A stretch of 64,000 nt of DNA from Sulfurospirillum cavolei (GCF_000813325.1 NZ_BBQE01000003.1); one strand, 5' to 3'. Counted from the stretch's first letter, positions 44,890-54,229 are shown. Notes: a model not told the origin generated them from the sequence alone. Numbers and translations are program-made.

Positions 44890-44916
44890 AGTAACCGCTC
44901 ACACACAAAAACGCGC

Positions 44917-45855
44917 TTAGCGTTCCTCGTATGCTCCGATAGAAAGAATCTTTTCGTAACGCTTATCCATACGTTCTTGATCGCTCAATTGATCTAACTC
45001 TTGTAACGACGTAATAAAATAATCCCCTAAAGCCTTAATCGCGCTCTCTTTATCGCGATGTCCGCCGACAAGCGGTTCGTCGACGATCGCATCGATTAAT
45101 TTCAATCCGTAAAGATCGTCTGCGGTGATTTTCATCGCTTTGGTCGCATTTTCCTGCTTAGATGGGTCGTTCCATAAAATGGCGGCACATCCTTCCGGCG
45201 AGATAACGGAAAAAACGGAATATCGCATCATCGCCACACGGTCGGCAACGCCTATGGCTAAAGCACCGCCGCTTCCACCCTCTCCGATCACGACGGCAAC
45301 ACTTTGGGTATTCAATCGACTCAATTCCAAAAGGTTTTTGGCAATTGCTTCGCTTTGCCCGCGTTCTTCCGCCGCAATGCCCGGATACGCGCCCGGAGTG
45401 TCGATTAAAAACAAAATAGGAAGGTTAAATTTTTCCGCCATCTTTGCCAAACGCAATGCTTTTCGATAGCCTTCGGGATGCGGCATACCGAAATTTCGTT
45501 TGATTTTATTTTTGGTTCCGCGTCCTTTTTGTTCGCCGATAATCATCGTCTTTCGTCCGGCTAAATAGCCGATATAGCCGACAATGGCAGCATCGTCGGC
45601 AAAATTACGATCTCCGTGAACTTCGTAACTCTCTTTCAACAAACCTCGAATGTAGTCCAAGGCATACGGACGATCGGGATGGCGGGCGAGTTGAAGTTTT
45701 TGGTATTCACTGAGATTTTTATAGGTTTTAGAGATCTCTTTGGCGAGATTCTTTTCCAAGATTTCAACGGCATGCGCATCGCCTTTGATTTTTGCACCGG
45801 CAATATCTTCGTCGATTTGTTTAATACCGTTTTCAAACTCTAAATAGGTTGCCAC
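44917..45855 (-). CDS. accA: Acetyl-CoA carboxylase carboxyltransferase alpha subunit
   Basis: A 312-residue protein that with AccD transfers carboxyl to acetyl-CoA, the first step of fatty-acid synthesis. LARHPDRPYALDYI, GEQKGRGTKNKIKRNFGMPH, LPILFLIDTPGAYPGIAAEE and VIGEGGSGGALAIGVADRV are typical. The start is GTG at 45855 with AAGGA six bases upstream. It follows fabF by nine bases. Confidence 0.97.
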   Translation of the reverse strand: MATYLEFENGIKQIDEDIAGAKIKGDAHAVEILEKNLAKEISKTYKNLSEYQKLQLARHPDRPYALDYIRGLLKESYEVHGDRNFADDAAIVGYIGYLAGRKTMIIGEQKGRGTKNKIKRNFGMPHPEGYRKALRLAKMAEKFNLPILFLIDTPGAYPGIAAEERGQSEAIAKNLLELSRLNTQSVAVVIGEGGSGGALAIGVADRVAMMRYSVFSVISPEGCAAILWNDPSKQENATKAMKITADDLYGLKLIDAIVDEPLVGGHRDKESAIKALGDYFITSLQELDQLSDQERMDKRYEKILSIGAYEER

Positions 45856-45864
45856 TCTTTGTCC

Positions 45865-47073
45865 TTATACGCGCTTAAAAATGACGGAGCCGTTGGTTCC
45901 GCCAAAGCCGAATGAGTTACTCATAATATAGTGAGCTTTGCATTTTCGAGCCGTATTGGGGATATAATCCAAATCGCATTCAGGATCGGGATTTTCGTAA
46001 TTGATCGTCGGAGGCAAGATTTCATCGCGCATCGCCATAAGGCAGATAACCGCTTCTATCGCACCCGCCGCACCCAAGCAGTGACCGATTTGACCTTTAG
46101 TGGAGCTGATTTGCGGTACGTTTGCGCCGAAAAGCTCTTTAATCGCCGCCGTTTCGTTTTTATCGTTTGCCGGCGTGCTCGTTCCGTGTGCGTTGATATA
46201 ATCGATATGAGGAGAACCTGCCATTTCATATGCCGCTTTCATCGCACGGTAAGGACCGTCCATACTCGGAGAGGTAATATGGCTAGCGTCGGCACTTTCA
46301 CCGAATCCAACTACTTCGCCGTAAATGTGCGCGCCTCTAGCGACCGCATCGTCGTAAAGTTCGAGGACTAACGCGCCCGCACCCTCGCCCATAATAAAAC
46401 CGTCACGCTCCGCATCAAACGGACGCGAAGCATGTTGGGGATCGTCGTTGCGCGTCGAAAGTGCTTTCATCGACGAAAATCCGCCGATACCCGCCGCACA
46501 AATTGCCGCCTCGGCACCGACGACAAGCATTTTTTTCGCACCGCCCGTTAAAATCGTTTTCGTTGCGTCACTAATCGCATGCGTTCCCGCCGCACATGCC
46601 GTTACCGAAGAGAGATTCGGCCCTTTTAAACCGTACTCGATCGAAACCATACCGCCTAACATGTTAATTAACGCGGAAGGAATAAAAAACGGAGAAATTT
46701 TACGAGGGCCTGCGGTATTGACGATCACGGAGTTTTTTTCGATCACGATCAATCCGCCGATACCCGAAGCCGAACTGACGCCGAAACGCTCGGACTCAAA
46801 ACTTTCAAATTTTGCATCATGCATCGCTTCTTTTGCGGCGGCAAGTCCTAGCTGAATAAAACGGTCGGCTTTTTTGACTTCTTTGGGATTCATAATCGTA
46901 TTGGGATCAAAGCCGATGATCTCGCCGGCGATAGTCACAGAATGTTCGGTCGCGTCAAACGAACTAATGCTTTTAATGCCACATTGACCTTCAACGATAG
47001 CTTTAAAAGAACTCTCTTTATCCAAACCCAGTGAATTAATCATTCCTATACCGGTAACAACGACTCTTTTCAA
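45865..47073 (-). CDS. fabF: Beta-ketoacyl-ACP synthase II
   Basis: A 402-residue elongating condensing enzyme with the Cys-His-His triad: the Cys in SVTACAAGTHAISDA, and the His in YINAHGTSTPANDKNE and TKGQIGHCLGAAGAIE. RVVVTGIGMINSLG is the usual start. The start codon is TTG at 47073, supported by AGAGGA seven bases upstream. It lies between acpP and accA in a fatty-acid gene group. Confidence 0.96.
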   Translation of the reverse strand: MKRVVVTGIGMINSLGLDKESSFKAIVEGQCGIKSISSFDATEHSVTIAGEIIGFDPNTIMNPKEVKKADRFIQLGLAAAKEAMHDAKFESFESERFGVSSASGIGGLIVIEKNSVIVNTAGPRKISPFFIPSALINMLGGMVSIEYGLKGPNLSSVTACAAGTHAISDATKTILTGGAKKMLVVGAEAAICAAGIGGFSSMKALSTRNDDPQHASRPFDAERDGFIMGEGAGALVLELYDDAVARGAHIYGEVVGFGESADASHITSPSMDGPYRAMKAAYEMAGSPHIDYINAHGTSTPANDKNETAAIKELFGANVPQISSTKGQIGHCLGAAGAIEAVICLMAMRDEILPPTINYENPDPECDLDYIPNTARKCKAHYIMSNSFGFGGTNGSVIFKRV

Positions 47074-47111
47074 ATTTTTATCCTCTTTTGTGATCTAATG
47101 GGGAGTGGGAG

Positions 47112-47129
47112 AGCCCGATCAAACGGGCT
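47112..47129 (-). other. Intercistronic hairpin between acpP and fabF
   Basis: AGCCCG (47112-47117) and CGGGCT (47124-47129) form a 6-bp GC-rich stem with a 6-base loop just after acpP. On the minus strand no T-run follows, so it is more likely a partial attenuator or 3' stabiliser for the abundant acpP message than a full terminator. Confidence 0.5.
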
Positions 47130-47144
47130 TTATGCGTTATGAAA

Positions 47145-47375
47145 TTATTTGTGTGCTTCAATGTAAGACATTGCATCTTTGACAGTGACGATTTTTTCAG
47201 CGTCGGTGTCGGGAATTTCGATATCGAATTTCTCTTCAAGTGCCATAACGAGTTCTACAACGTCCAAAGAGTCCGCGCCCAAATCTTCTACAAATTTTGA
47301 CTCTTCTTTTACCTCGTCGGGATTTACGTTTAATTGTTCAACAACGACCGCTTTTACATCATCGAATAGTGCCAT
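47145..47375 (-). CDS. acpP: Acyl carrier protein
   Basis: A 76-residue acidic protein with the phosphopantetheine serine in LGADSLDVVELVMALEEKF. It carries growing acyl chains in fatty-acid and lipid A synthesis. AAAGGAG precedes the ATG by seven bases. It is followed by a hairpin and then fabF. Confidence 0.98.
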   Translation of the reverse strand: MALFDDVKAVVVEQLNVNPDEVKEESKFVEDLGADSLDVVELVMALEEKFDIEIPDTDAEKIVTVKDAMSYIEAHK

Positions 47376-47442
47376 TTAATAGCTCCTTTAAAAAATTTTC
47401 ACTATTTTATCAAAAAAAACTTTAATTTGAATTTGGCATCGC

Positions 47443-48186
47443 TTACATGTACATGCCGCCGTTGACTTTTAGCACTTCTCCCGTGATGTAAGCGGCACTA
47501 TCGCTGAGTAAAAAAGCGACCGCTTCTGCGATGTCCTTAGGCGTTCCGAAACGCTTCAACGGAATCTTCGACGTATAACTTTCTTTAATCTCGTCGCTTA
47601 ATTTATCGGTCATTTCCGTCGCGATAAAACCGGGCGTTACGGCGTTAAAACGTACGTCTCTGGCACTTCCTTCTTGTGCGAAACTTTTAGTCATCGCAAT
47701 CAAACCGCCTTTGCTCGCACTGTAATTGACTTGTCCCGCATTGCCCGTTTCGCCGACGATCGAAGCGATATTGACGACGCTGCCGAAACGCTTTTTACTC
47801 ATCGCTTTAAGTGCTTCACGGCATCCTACGAACGCCGACGTCAGATTGATATCGATGACGGACGTAAAATCCTCTTTTTTCATACGAATCGCCAATTTAT
47901 CGTTGGTAATACCCGCATTGTTGACCAGATACGAGAGTTCTCCGTCGCTATCGACGATCGTTTTGATACCTTCGACAAAAGCCTCTTCGTCCGCAACATC
48001 AAAGCCGATTACCGCCGCTACACCGCCGTTTGCTTCGATTTGCGCTTTGATTGCGTCGGCTTGCTCGGGGCGTGAACGATAGTTGATCCATACTTTTAAC
48101 CCGTATTGCGCCAACGTCAAGGCGATCTCTTGACCGATACCGCTTGCCGCACCCGTAACTAAAACATTTTTTCCGCTAAATTTCAT
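47443..48186 (-). CDS. fabG: 3-oxoacyl-ACP reductase
   Basis: A 247-residue SDR enzyme with NVLVTGAASGIGQEIAL, YLVNNAGITND, the Ser-Tyr-Lys triad in VVNIASIVGETGNAGQVNYS and ASKGGLIAMTKSF, and PGFIATEMTDKLSDE near the end. It reduces 3-oxoacyl-ACP with NADPH. AAAGGAAAG precedes the start. Its final codons include TTACATGTA, so the stop TAA itself is part of an iterated ACATGT site. Confidence 0.96.
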   Translation of the reverse strand: MKFSGKNVLVTGAASGIGQEIALTLAQYGLKVWINYRSRPEQADAIKAQIEANGGVAAVIGFDVADEEAFVEGIKTIVDSDGELSYLVNNAGITNDKLAIRMKKEDFTSVIDINLTSAFVGCREALKAMSKKRFGSVVNIASIVGETGNAGQVNYSASKGGLIAMTKSFAQEGSARDVRFNAVTPGFIATEMTDKLSDEIKESYTSKIPLKRFGTPKDIAEAVAFLLSDSAAYITGEVLKVNGGMYM

Positions 48187-48221
48187 TGATCTTTCCTTTG
48201 TTAAATCTTGACATGTAGAGT

Positions 48222-49712
48222 CTAAAACGACACCAACGGTGCATCCATTTCAGATGGAATTTCAAGCCCCATCAACGCTAAAACCGTCGGCGCGATATGA
48301 TTGAGCGCGCCTTTGCGAACGTGTTTGACGCGCTTGTCCAACACGAAAGCGTAGACGTCGAAAGTCGTGTGGTTTGTTAATTTGGCTCCCGTTTCGTCGA
48401 ACATCTGCTCGCAATTTCCGTGATCGCTCGTCAGTACCACGGAATAATCCGCCGCCCGTGCTTTGTCGAACAACCGTCCCAACGCCTCATCCACCGCTTC
48501 AACGGCTTTGATGGCAGCGTCTAGACTTCCCGTATGCCCGACCATATCGCCGTTGGCAAAATTAACGACGATAAAATCGTACCTTGCGTCCATCGCACTT
48601 AAAACCGCGTCGGCAACGGCTTTTGCACTCATTTGGGGCTCCAAATCGTACGTTTTGACTTTGGGACTGGGAACTAAAAGTCTGGTTTCGCCGACTTTAG
48701 GCTCTTCCACGCCGCCGTTAAAGAAAAACGTAACATGAGCGTATTTTTCCGTTTCCGCCGTATGAAACTGAGAAAGTCCCGCCGCCGAGACCACGTCGCT
48801 TAAGACGTTTTGAGGCGTTTGCGATTCGAATAAAATCGCAAACGGATACGTGCTATCGTACTCGCTCATCGTAACGCATTCCACACCGTTCAGCGTGCGC
48901 GTAAACTCGCCGAACTCTTTAAAACCGATCGCTCTAGAAAGCTCGCGCATACGATCGTTTCTAAAATTAGCGAAGATAACGCCGTCCTCGCTTTTAATAC
49001 CTTGAAAACCCTCAAGTGCGACCGGTTCGATAAACTCGTCGGTAATGCCTTTATCGTACATCGACTGCACGTAGTCTTTGGCACCGAGCGTCGTTTTAGG
49101 CGTTGCATCTACGATAGCACGGTATCCTTGTTCGATTCGTTCCCAACGGTTGTCGCGATCCATACTAAAAAAACGTCCCGAAATCGACGCAATGCCGATA
49201 TGTTCCGTGCAAATGCTTTCCAATTGTTCCACGAACGAGACGCCCGACGTCGGCGAAACATCGCGCCCGTCGGTAATGACATGTAAGCGTACCGTTTTGC
49301 CTTGAGCTTCCGCTATACGCGCCAGCGCGATAATATGTTCGATATGCGAATGCACGCCGCCGTCGCTTGCAAGCCCTACGATATGAATGTCGCCCTTGAC
49401 ATGTAACAAAGACGTCAACGCCGGATTGCTCGCTAAAGATCCGTCTTGCGCCGCTAAAGAAATTTTGACGAGGTTTTGGTACAAAACACGTCCGCTACCG
49501 ATGCACATGTGCCCGACTTCGCTGTTGCCCATCTGCCCTTCGGGGAGCCCGACGCTAAGACCCGAAGTCGCGACCAAAGCGTAAGGTACTTCTTTAAAAA
49601 GCCGCTCATACGTCGGTTTATGCGCCATGGCGAAGGCATTGGCGGTATCGGAAGCATTGTGTCCGATACCGTCCGTAATAATCAGTAAGGTTTTTTGAAT
49701 CTGCGGTTTCAA
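48222..49712 (-). CDS. gpmI: 2,3-bisphosphoglycerate-independent phosphoglycerate mutase
   Basis: A 496-residue enzyme of glycolysis and gluconeogenesis with two Mn ions. LLIITDGIGHNASDTANAFA at the start, the catalytic serine in LPEGQMGNSEVGHMCIGSGR, HVITDGRDVSPTSG, and VNFANGDMVGHTGSLDAAI and LTSDHGNCEQMF near the end are diagnostic. The start is TTG at 49712 after GGGTGGGA. Two TGACATGTAA sites lie inside, both coding Leu-His-Val. Confidence 0.95.
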   Translation of the reverse strand: MKPQIQKTLLIITDGIGHNASDTANAFAMAHKPTYERLFKEVPYALVATSGLSVGLPEGQMGNSEVGHMCIGSGRVLYQNLVKISLAAQDGSLASNPALTSLLHVKGDIHIVGLASDGGVHSHIEHIIALARIAEAQGKTVRLHVITDGRDVSPTSGVSFVEQLESICTEHIGIASISGRFFSMDRDNRWERIEQGYRAIVDATPKTTLGAKDYVQSMYDKGITDEFIEPVALEGFQGIKSEDGVIFANFRNDRMRELSRAIGFKEFGEFTRTLNGVECVTMSEYDSTYPFAILFESQTPQNVLSDVVSAAGLSQFHTAETEKYAHVTFFFNGGVEEPKVGETRLLVPSPKVKTYDLEPQMSAKAVADAVLSAMDARYDFIVVNFANGDMVGHTGSLDAAIKAVEAVDEALGRLFDKARAADYSVVLTSDHGNCEQMFDETGAKLTNHTTFDVYAFVLDKRVKHVRKGALNHIAPTVLALMGLEIPSEMDAPLVSF

Positions 49713-49765
49713 ATCCCACCCTTTGTTATAAGCTTATAAGCAATATGGTACTAGAATGTTGCTTT

Positions 49766-49812
49766 TAGACTTCTTTTATAGCCTATCGCGCATAGGCCGT
49801 AAAAGAGGTCTA
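49766..49812. other. Long imperfect hairpin between gpmI and mraY
   Basis: TAGACTTCTTTTATAGCCTAT (49766-49786) can pair with the segment at 49792-49812 (ATAGGC... AAAAGAGGTCTA) around a 5-base loop, with only about three mismatches over 21 positions. It lies between two divergent genes, so it cannot be a simple terminator. It may be a regulatory site or a 5' leader structure of mraY. Confidence 0.5.
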
Positions 49813-49841
49813 GTATCCTTAACTTTTTGGAAACACACTTT

Positions 49842-50906
49842 ATGTTTTACTTTTTATACCAACTCACGTCGATCAATATTTTTCAATACATTACCGTTAG
49901 AGCGGGATTCGCTTTTTTCTTCAGTTTTATTCTGACGCTTTATCTGATGCCCAAATTTATTCGATGGGCAAAAGCGCGTAACGCAAGCCAACCGATCTAC
50001 GATCTTGCACCCAAAACCCACCAACAAAAAGGCAAAACGCCGACCATGGGCGGACTGGTCTTTTTATGTGCCTCGACGATCGCCATTTTAATTAACGCAC
50101 GCATGGACAATCTGTTCGTCATCGGAGGTTTGGCGTGTTTAGTGCTCTTCGGCCTTATCGGCGTCCAAGACGACCTCTCCAAAATTTTGGGCAAAAGCAA
50201 CACCGCGGGACTAAGTCCTAGAGGCAAACTCGTGTTACAAATCGCCGCTTCGCTCGTCATTGCTTTGACGCTCTACATAGCCGTCGACATGAATACCCAC
50301 TTTTTTATTCCTTTTTACAAATTTCCGCTTTTCGATATGCATCTTTTTGCGATCGCTTTTTGGATTTTAGTCATGGTTTCCGCCAGTAATGCGGTCAATC
50401 TCACCGACGGACTCGACGGACTTGCGACGGTACCTTCCATCTTTTCTATTTTATCGCTCGGCGTTTTTGTTTACGTCGGCGGCAATGCGTATTTAAGCGG
50501 GTATTTATTGCTTCCTAAAGTCGGAGGAAGCGGCGAAGTGGTCATCGTCGCCACGGCCGTTATGGGTTCGCTCGTCGGTTTTTTATGGTTCAATTGCTAC
50601 CCCGCCGAAGTTTTCATGGGCGATAGCGGAAGCCTGAGTATCGGCTCGTTTATCGGTTATATGGCGATTATTTCTAAAAATGAGATTTTGTTGTTTCTCG
50701 TCGGGTTTGTCTTCGTCTTAGAAACCGTATCGGTTATTTTACAAGTAGGCAGTTATAAAACACGCAAAAAACGGATCTTTCTTATGGCGCCGATCCACCA
50801 CCACTTTGAGGTAAAAGGTTGGCCGGAAAACAAGATTATCGTGCGATTTTGGATTCTCGCATTGATGTCAAATCTTTTAGCACTAACGGCATTGAAAATC
50901 AGATGA
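49842..50906 (+). CDS. mraY: Phospho-N-acetylmuramoyl-pentapeptide transferase
   Basis: A 354-residue integral membrane enzyme that makes lipid I from UDP-MurNAc-pentapeptide and undecaprenyl phosphate. HQQKGKTPTMGGLVFL, VNLTDGLDGLATVPS, AEVFMGDSGSLSIGSFIG and FLMAPIHHHFEVKGWPENKI are all conserved. ATG 49842 is preferred to the TTG at 49827. Its stop overlaps the murD start (ATGA). Confidence 0.97.
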   Translation: MFYFLYQLTSINIFQYITVRAGFAFFFSFILTLYLMPKFIRWAKARNASQPIYDLAPKTHQQKGKTPTMGGLVFLCASTIAILINARMDNLFVIGGLACLVLFGLIGVQDDLSKILGKSNTAGLSPRGKLVLQIAASLVIALTLYIAVDMNTHFFIPFYKFPLFDMHLFAIAFWILVMVSASNAVNLTDGLDGLATVPSIFSILSLGVFVYVGGNAYLSGYLLLPKVGGSGEVVIVATAVMGSLVGFLWFNCYPAEVFMGDSGSLSIGSFIGYMAIISKNEILLFLVGFVFVLETVSVILQVGSYKTRKKRIFLMAPIHHHFEVKGWPENKIIVRFWILALMSNLLALTALKIR

Positions 50907-52099
50907 CAATAACACTCTTCGGACACGGAAAAACAACCAAAGCCATTGCGGCGAAATTTAGCGGACAATGTCAGATCTTCGACGATCATTTTACCGAACC
51001 AAGTACGGACGAATACGGTAATCGTTTGTTACCGCCCTCTTGCTTCGATCCCGAACAAAGCGACGTTGAAATCCCCAGCCCCGGATTTCCATCCAACCAT
51101 CCGCTTATCGTTAAAGCCAAACACGTCACAAGCGAGTACGACTTTTTTAAAGAGCAAATGCCCTTTTCGATTTGGATCAGCGGAACCAACGGAAAGACGA
51201 CGACGACGCAAATTTGCGAACATCTGCTCCAAGACAAAGGCGCATGTGCCGGCGGTAACATCGGAACGCCCTTGGCCACCATCGACGAAAAAGCAACGAT
51301 ATGGATTTTGGAAACCAGTTCGTTCACGTTTCACTATACGAAAATCACGGCACCCGATATTTACTTGCTTCTTCCGATCAAACCTGATCATTTGACGTGG
51401 CACGGAAGTATGGAAGCCTACATCGAAGCAAAACTTTCCGTTTTAGGGCGTATGAAAGAAGGCAGCGTAGCCATTGTTCCCAAAGCCTTCGCCGATACGC
51501 CAACGCTTGCCCATATCGTGGCTTATGAAAACGAAACGGATTTAGCGCAACACATAGGAATCGACATCGACCGCATCCACTTCAAATCGCCGTTTTTACT
51601 CGATGCCGTACTCGCCGCATGTGCACAAAAAATTTTACTCGATACGGTTGATTACGCCCACCTCAATACGTTTAAAATCGACCACTATAAAATCGAAGAG
51701 TTTCACGATACGCAAGGACGCCTCTGGGTCGACGATTCTAAAGGCACCAACGTCGATGCGACCGTGGAAGCGTTAAAGCGTTATAAAGACAAGCAGATTT
51801 TACTGGTGCTCGGAGGCGACGACAAAGGCGTTGACTTGCAAGAACTTTTCGACTTTATGAAAACCTTACATGTCAAGATTTTCGCTATCGGCTCCAATAC
51901 CGAAAGGCTGGCTTCTTTGGCGCAAAAAGAGGGTATTTGGCTCTCAAAATGCTTTGTTCTCGAAGAAGCGATGAAGCAAATTCACGCTGTCCATACAAAA
52001 GATACCCTCGCCCTCCTTTCTCCTGCGGCGGCAAGTTTGGATCAGTTTAAATCCTATGCCCATCGCGGCGATCGTTTCAAAGAGTTGGCACTAAGCTAG
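50903..52099 (+). CDS. murD: UDP-N-acetylmuramoylalanine-D-glutamate ligase
   Basis: A 398-residue Mur ligase with ATP motif WISGTNGKTTTTQICEHLL, LETSSFTFHYTKI, LPIKPDHLTWHGSMEAYI and the C-terminal WVDDSKGTNVDATVEALKRY. It adds D-glutamate to UDP-MurNAc-Ala. The N-terminal domain is short compared with the E. coli enzyme, as is usual in Campylobacterota. Start ATG 50903 overlaps the mraY stop. TTACATGTCA at 51866 is the last perfect iterated site before the island. Confidence 0.95.
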   Translation: MTITLFGHGKTTKAIAAKFSGQCQIFDDHFTEPSTDEYGNRLLPPSCFDPEQSDVEIPSPGFPSNHPLIVKAKHVTSEYDFFKEQMPFSIWISGTNGKTTTTQICEHLLQDKGACAGGNIGTPLATIDEKATIWILETSSFTFHYTKITAPDIYLLLPIKPDHLTWHGSMEAYIEAKLSVLGRMKEGSVAIVPKAFADTPTLAHIVAYENETDLAQHIGIDIDRIHFKSPFLLDAVLAACAQKILLDTVDYAHLNTFKIDHYKIEEFHDTQGRLWVDDSKGTNVDATVEALKRYKDKQILLVLGGDDKGVDLQELFDFMKTLHVKIFAIGSNTERLASLAQKEGIWLSKCFVLEEAMKQIHAVHTKDTLALLSPAAASLDQFKSYAHRGDRFKELALS

Positions 52100-52116
52100 T
52101 ATTAAAGTTTTTAAGC

Positions 52117-52122
52117 TATAAT
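52117..52122 (+). promoter_or_regulatory. -10 element for tRNA-Phe
   Basis: TATAAT lies 18 bases before the tRNA 5' end; no clear -35 is seen. It is the likely promoter for the tRNA gene. Confidence 0.6.
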
Positions 52123-52140
52123 TTCAACTCTTCAAAACGT

Positions 52141-52216
52141 GGCTGGATAGCTCAGTCGGTAGAGCAGGAGACTGAAAATCTCCGTGTCGGCGGTTCGATT
52201 CCGTCTCCAGCCACCA
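52141..52216 (+). tRNA. tRNA-Phe (anticodon GAA)
   Basis: The acceptor arms GGCTGGA and TCCAGCC pair perfectly, and the D-arm GCTCAGTCGGTAGAGC is standard. The anticodon stem GGAGA/TCTCC encloses CTGAAAA, and GGTTCGATTCC gives the T-loop. The CCA end is encoded. The anticodon is GAA, for phenylalanine. An integrase gene starts 189 bases downstream, so the 3' end may have served as an attachment site. Confidence 0.97.
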
Positions 52217-52328
52217 CTACATAATCTAACAACATCCAAAACAGTCTAAAAAATCCCATAAAATAGAACTTTGCTATAAATCATTCGTCTAACTCAATCC
52301 AACCAAAAACAACACAATCTACAATGTT

Positions 52329-52404
52329 AATGTACTTTTTAATGTAGTTTTGCTAATGTACCTCTAAAGTTACCTCCAAAAAGTACATTAAAAGAGAGTA
52401 CATT
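52329..52404. repeat. Cluster of AATGTAC/GTACATT repeats before the integrase
   Basis: AATGTAC occurs at 52329 and 52355, with AATGTAG at 52341. The reverse form GTACATT occurs at 52383 and 52398, the last touching the integrase ATG. Five copies in 76 bases in both orientations suggest binding sites for the integrase arm domain or an excision factor, or an operator of the integrase gene. The preceding 110 bases after the tRNA hold nothing else I recognise. Confidence 0.5.
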
Positions 52405-53676
52405 ATGGCAAATAAAAGAGTAATTCCCCTTACTGACACGCTTATTAAAAGTTCTAAGGCCAAAGAGAAAGATTACACATTAGCTGATGGCAATGGCTTA
52501 CAACTTTTAGTTAAAATGACTGGGTCTAAAGTTTGGGAAGTGCGCTATACCGTTAAAGGAAAAACTACCAAAACTACAATTGGCAACTATCCTAGTGTAT
52601 CACTTGCTGAAGCAAGAAAAAAAAGGGATACCTACAAAGAAAAAGCCAAAGAAGGCATTAGTCTTACCAAAGAGCGAAAAGAAGCAAAACAAGCCCATAC
52701 TGACGCTATTGATGGACAACTTCATATTGTTATGAAAAACTATCTTGCAAAGATAAAAGACTCCGTTACAAAAAGTACATATGACCACACCAAACGCCGA
52801 TTTGAACGAGATATCCTGCCTCATTTTTCGACATTTAAACCATCCTCTTTATGTACTTTTGAAGATGTCATAACTTCTAAATCCATGAAGGACATTAAAC
52901 ATCCTGAACTTCTTAAAGCTGTTCTGGTAGTTGAAGAAAGAGGTGCGATAGATACTGCTCATAGACTTCTTACTGAGTGTAACAACCTTTGGCTATACGC
53001 ACTACAACATGGGTATGTTGAAAACAATATAATTGCAAATATTGACAAAAAACATGCTCTAAAGAAAATTCAGAAGAAACATTTTGCAAGCACAACAGAC
53101 CCTACGGAAATTAAAAGATTTATGGAATTTGCAAAAGGATTTACGCGTAGCTATATCGCAAGATATGCTTTGCAGATTCTACCCTATCTATTTTTAAGAG
53201 CTAGCAATATAAGACTTTTAGAATGGACAGAAATTGATTTTGAGAAAAAGTTATTAACCATTAAAGCAGAAAAAATGAAAAAACCAGAAAATGGAGATTT
53301 CATTTTTCCACTTCATCAAACTGTTATTGACATATTAAATGAAGTGAAACCATTTACAAAAGATTCTAAATATGTATTTCCTAGTCCACAAGATAGAAGA
53401 AATCCAATCAGCAACAACACCCTATCTAAAGCACTTAGGGAAAATGGATTTAAAAATATCATTACACCTCACGGCTTTAGGGCTACCTTTTCTAGTATAG
53501 CCTATGGCAGTACCCATATCCATGGATTAAGCGAAAAGGCTATCGAAGCTTGCTTGCATCATGCAGAACGCAATGAAGTTGCAGGTTCCTACAATTATAA
53601 AGCCAACTATTTACCTCAAATGACAATTTTAATGGAATGGTGGGGTAATTATTTAGATGGATTAAAACATGAATAA
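52405..53676 (+). CDS. Tyrosine recombinase/integrase of P4 type
   Basis: A 423-residue integrase. The arm-binding N-terminus (DGNGLQLLVKMTGSKVWEVR, TIGNYPSVSLAEARKKRD) is the DUF4102-like domain. The catalytic domain has Arg in FLRASNIRLLEW, HGFRATFSSIAYG (HxxR) and a final HHAERNEVAGSYNY with the nucleophile Tyr. It integrates mobile DNA, typically at tRNA 3' ends. AT-rich codons differ sharply from murD next door. It appears intact. Confidence 0.93.
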   Translation: MANKRVIPLTDTLIKSSKAKEKDYTLADGNGLQLLVKMTGSKVWEVRYTVKGKTTKTTIGNYPSVSLAEARKKRDTYKEKAKEGISLTKERKEAKQAHTDAIDGQLHIVMKNYLAKIKDSVTKSTYDHTKRRFERDILPHFSTFKPSSLCTFEDVITSKSMKDIKHPELLKAVLVVEERGAIDTAHRLLTECNNLWLYALQHGYVENNIIANIDKKHALKKIQKKHFASTTDPTEIKRFMEFAKGFTRSYIARYALQILPYLFLRASNIRLLEWTEIDFEKKLLTIKAEKMKKPENGDFIFPLHQTVIDILNEVKPFTKDSKYVFPSPQDRRNPISNNTLSKALRENGFKNIITPHGFRATFSSIAYGSTHIHGLSEKAIEACLHHAERNEVAGSYNYKANYLPQMTILMEWWGNYLDGLKHE

Positions 53677-54229
53677 AATTATACCTACAGAAAGGGATTA
53701 TCGCGACATTGCCCTACGGATGGCTCTAAGGCATCCTGATGTAATGGATATGATTGGAAATCCTAATTATTATGAATTGAGAGAAAAAAGGTATTTGTCA
53801 GAGCAGGAAGCTAACTATTTGTATCAGAATTTTGGTATTTCTACAAATACCATATCTGTTCATGAAAATGGTACTGAGTTTGAAGAATATGACTTATCTG
53901 AAGCTAGAATATGCCATTTACCTATACAAGAGAAAATAGGAAATAGTGAAATTAAGACATTCAAAGAATCTAATATTTTACAATTATCATTACCAACAAA
54001 ATTAACTTTAACTGATGCTTTAAAAGGTGGTGTTTTGATTAAAACTATTTTGCAAAAAGACAGTAATGGCTATACCTTATTTGATTGGTATGATGCATTC
54101 CATAAAATTAGTAAAAAAAAACCATATGATTTGGATAAGACTAAAAGCCTAAACAATAAAGCCAAGAAAGATTGTAAAATTTTGTATGAATGGATTATGC
54201 AAAAACGCTGGTTTGACTTAGTCCCATAA
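53669..54229 (+). CDS. Island protein of unknown function
   Basis: A 186-residue protein overlapping the integrase end by eight bases. It starts MNKIIPTERDYRDIALRMAL and is soluble and AT-rich in codon use, with a Lys-rich C-terminus (LDKTKSLNNKAKKDCKILYE). I do not recognise a family. Coupling to the integrase suggests an element-borne accessory role. Confidence 0.6.
   Translation: MNKIIPTERDYRDIALRMALRHPDVMDMIGNPNYYELREKRYLSEQEANYLYQNFGISTNTISVHENGTEFEEYDLSEARICHLPIQEKIGNSEIKTFKESNILQLSLPTKLTLTDALKGGVLIKTILQKDSNGYTLFDWYDAFHKISKKKPYDLDKTKSLNNKAKKDCKILYEWIMQKRWFDLVP

Noticed and set aside
45931..46371. 146-codon frame opposite fabF
   Set aside because: Antisense to a highly conserved condensing enzyme; Arg-rich low-complexity translation typical of a shadow frame.
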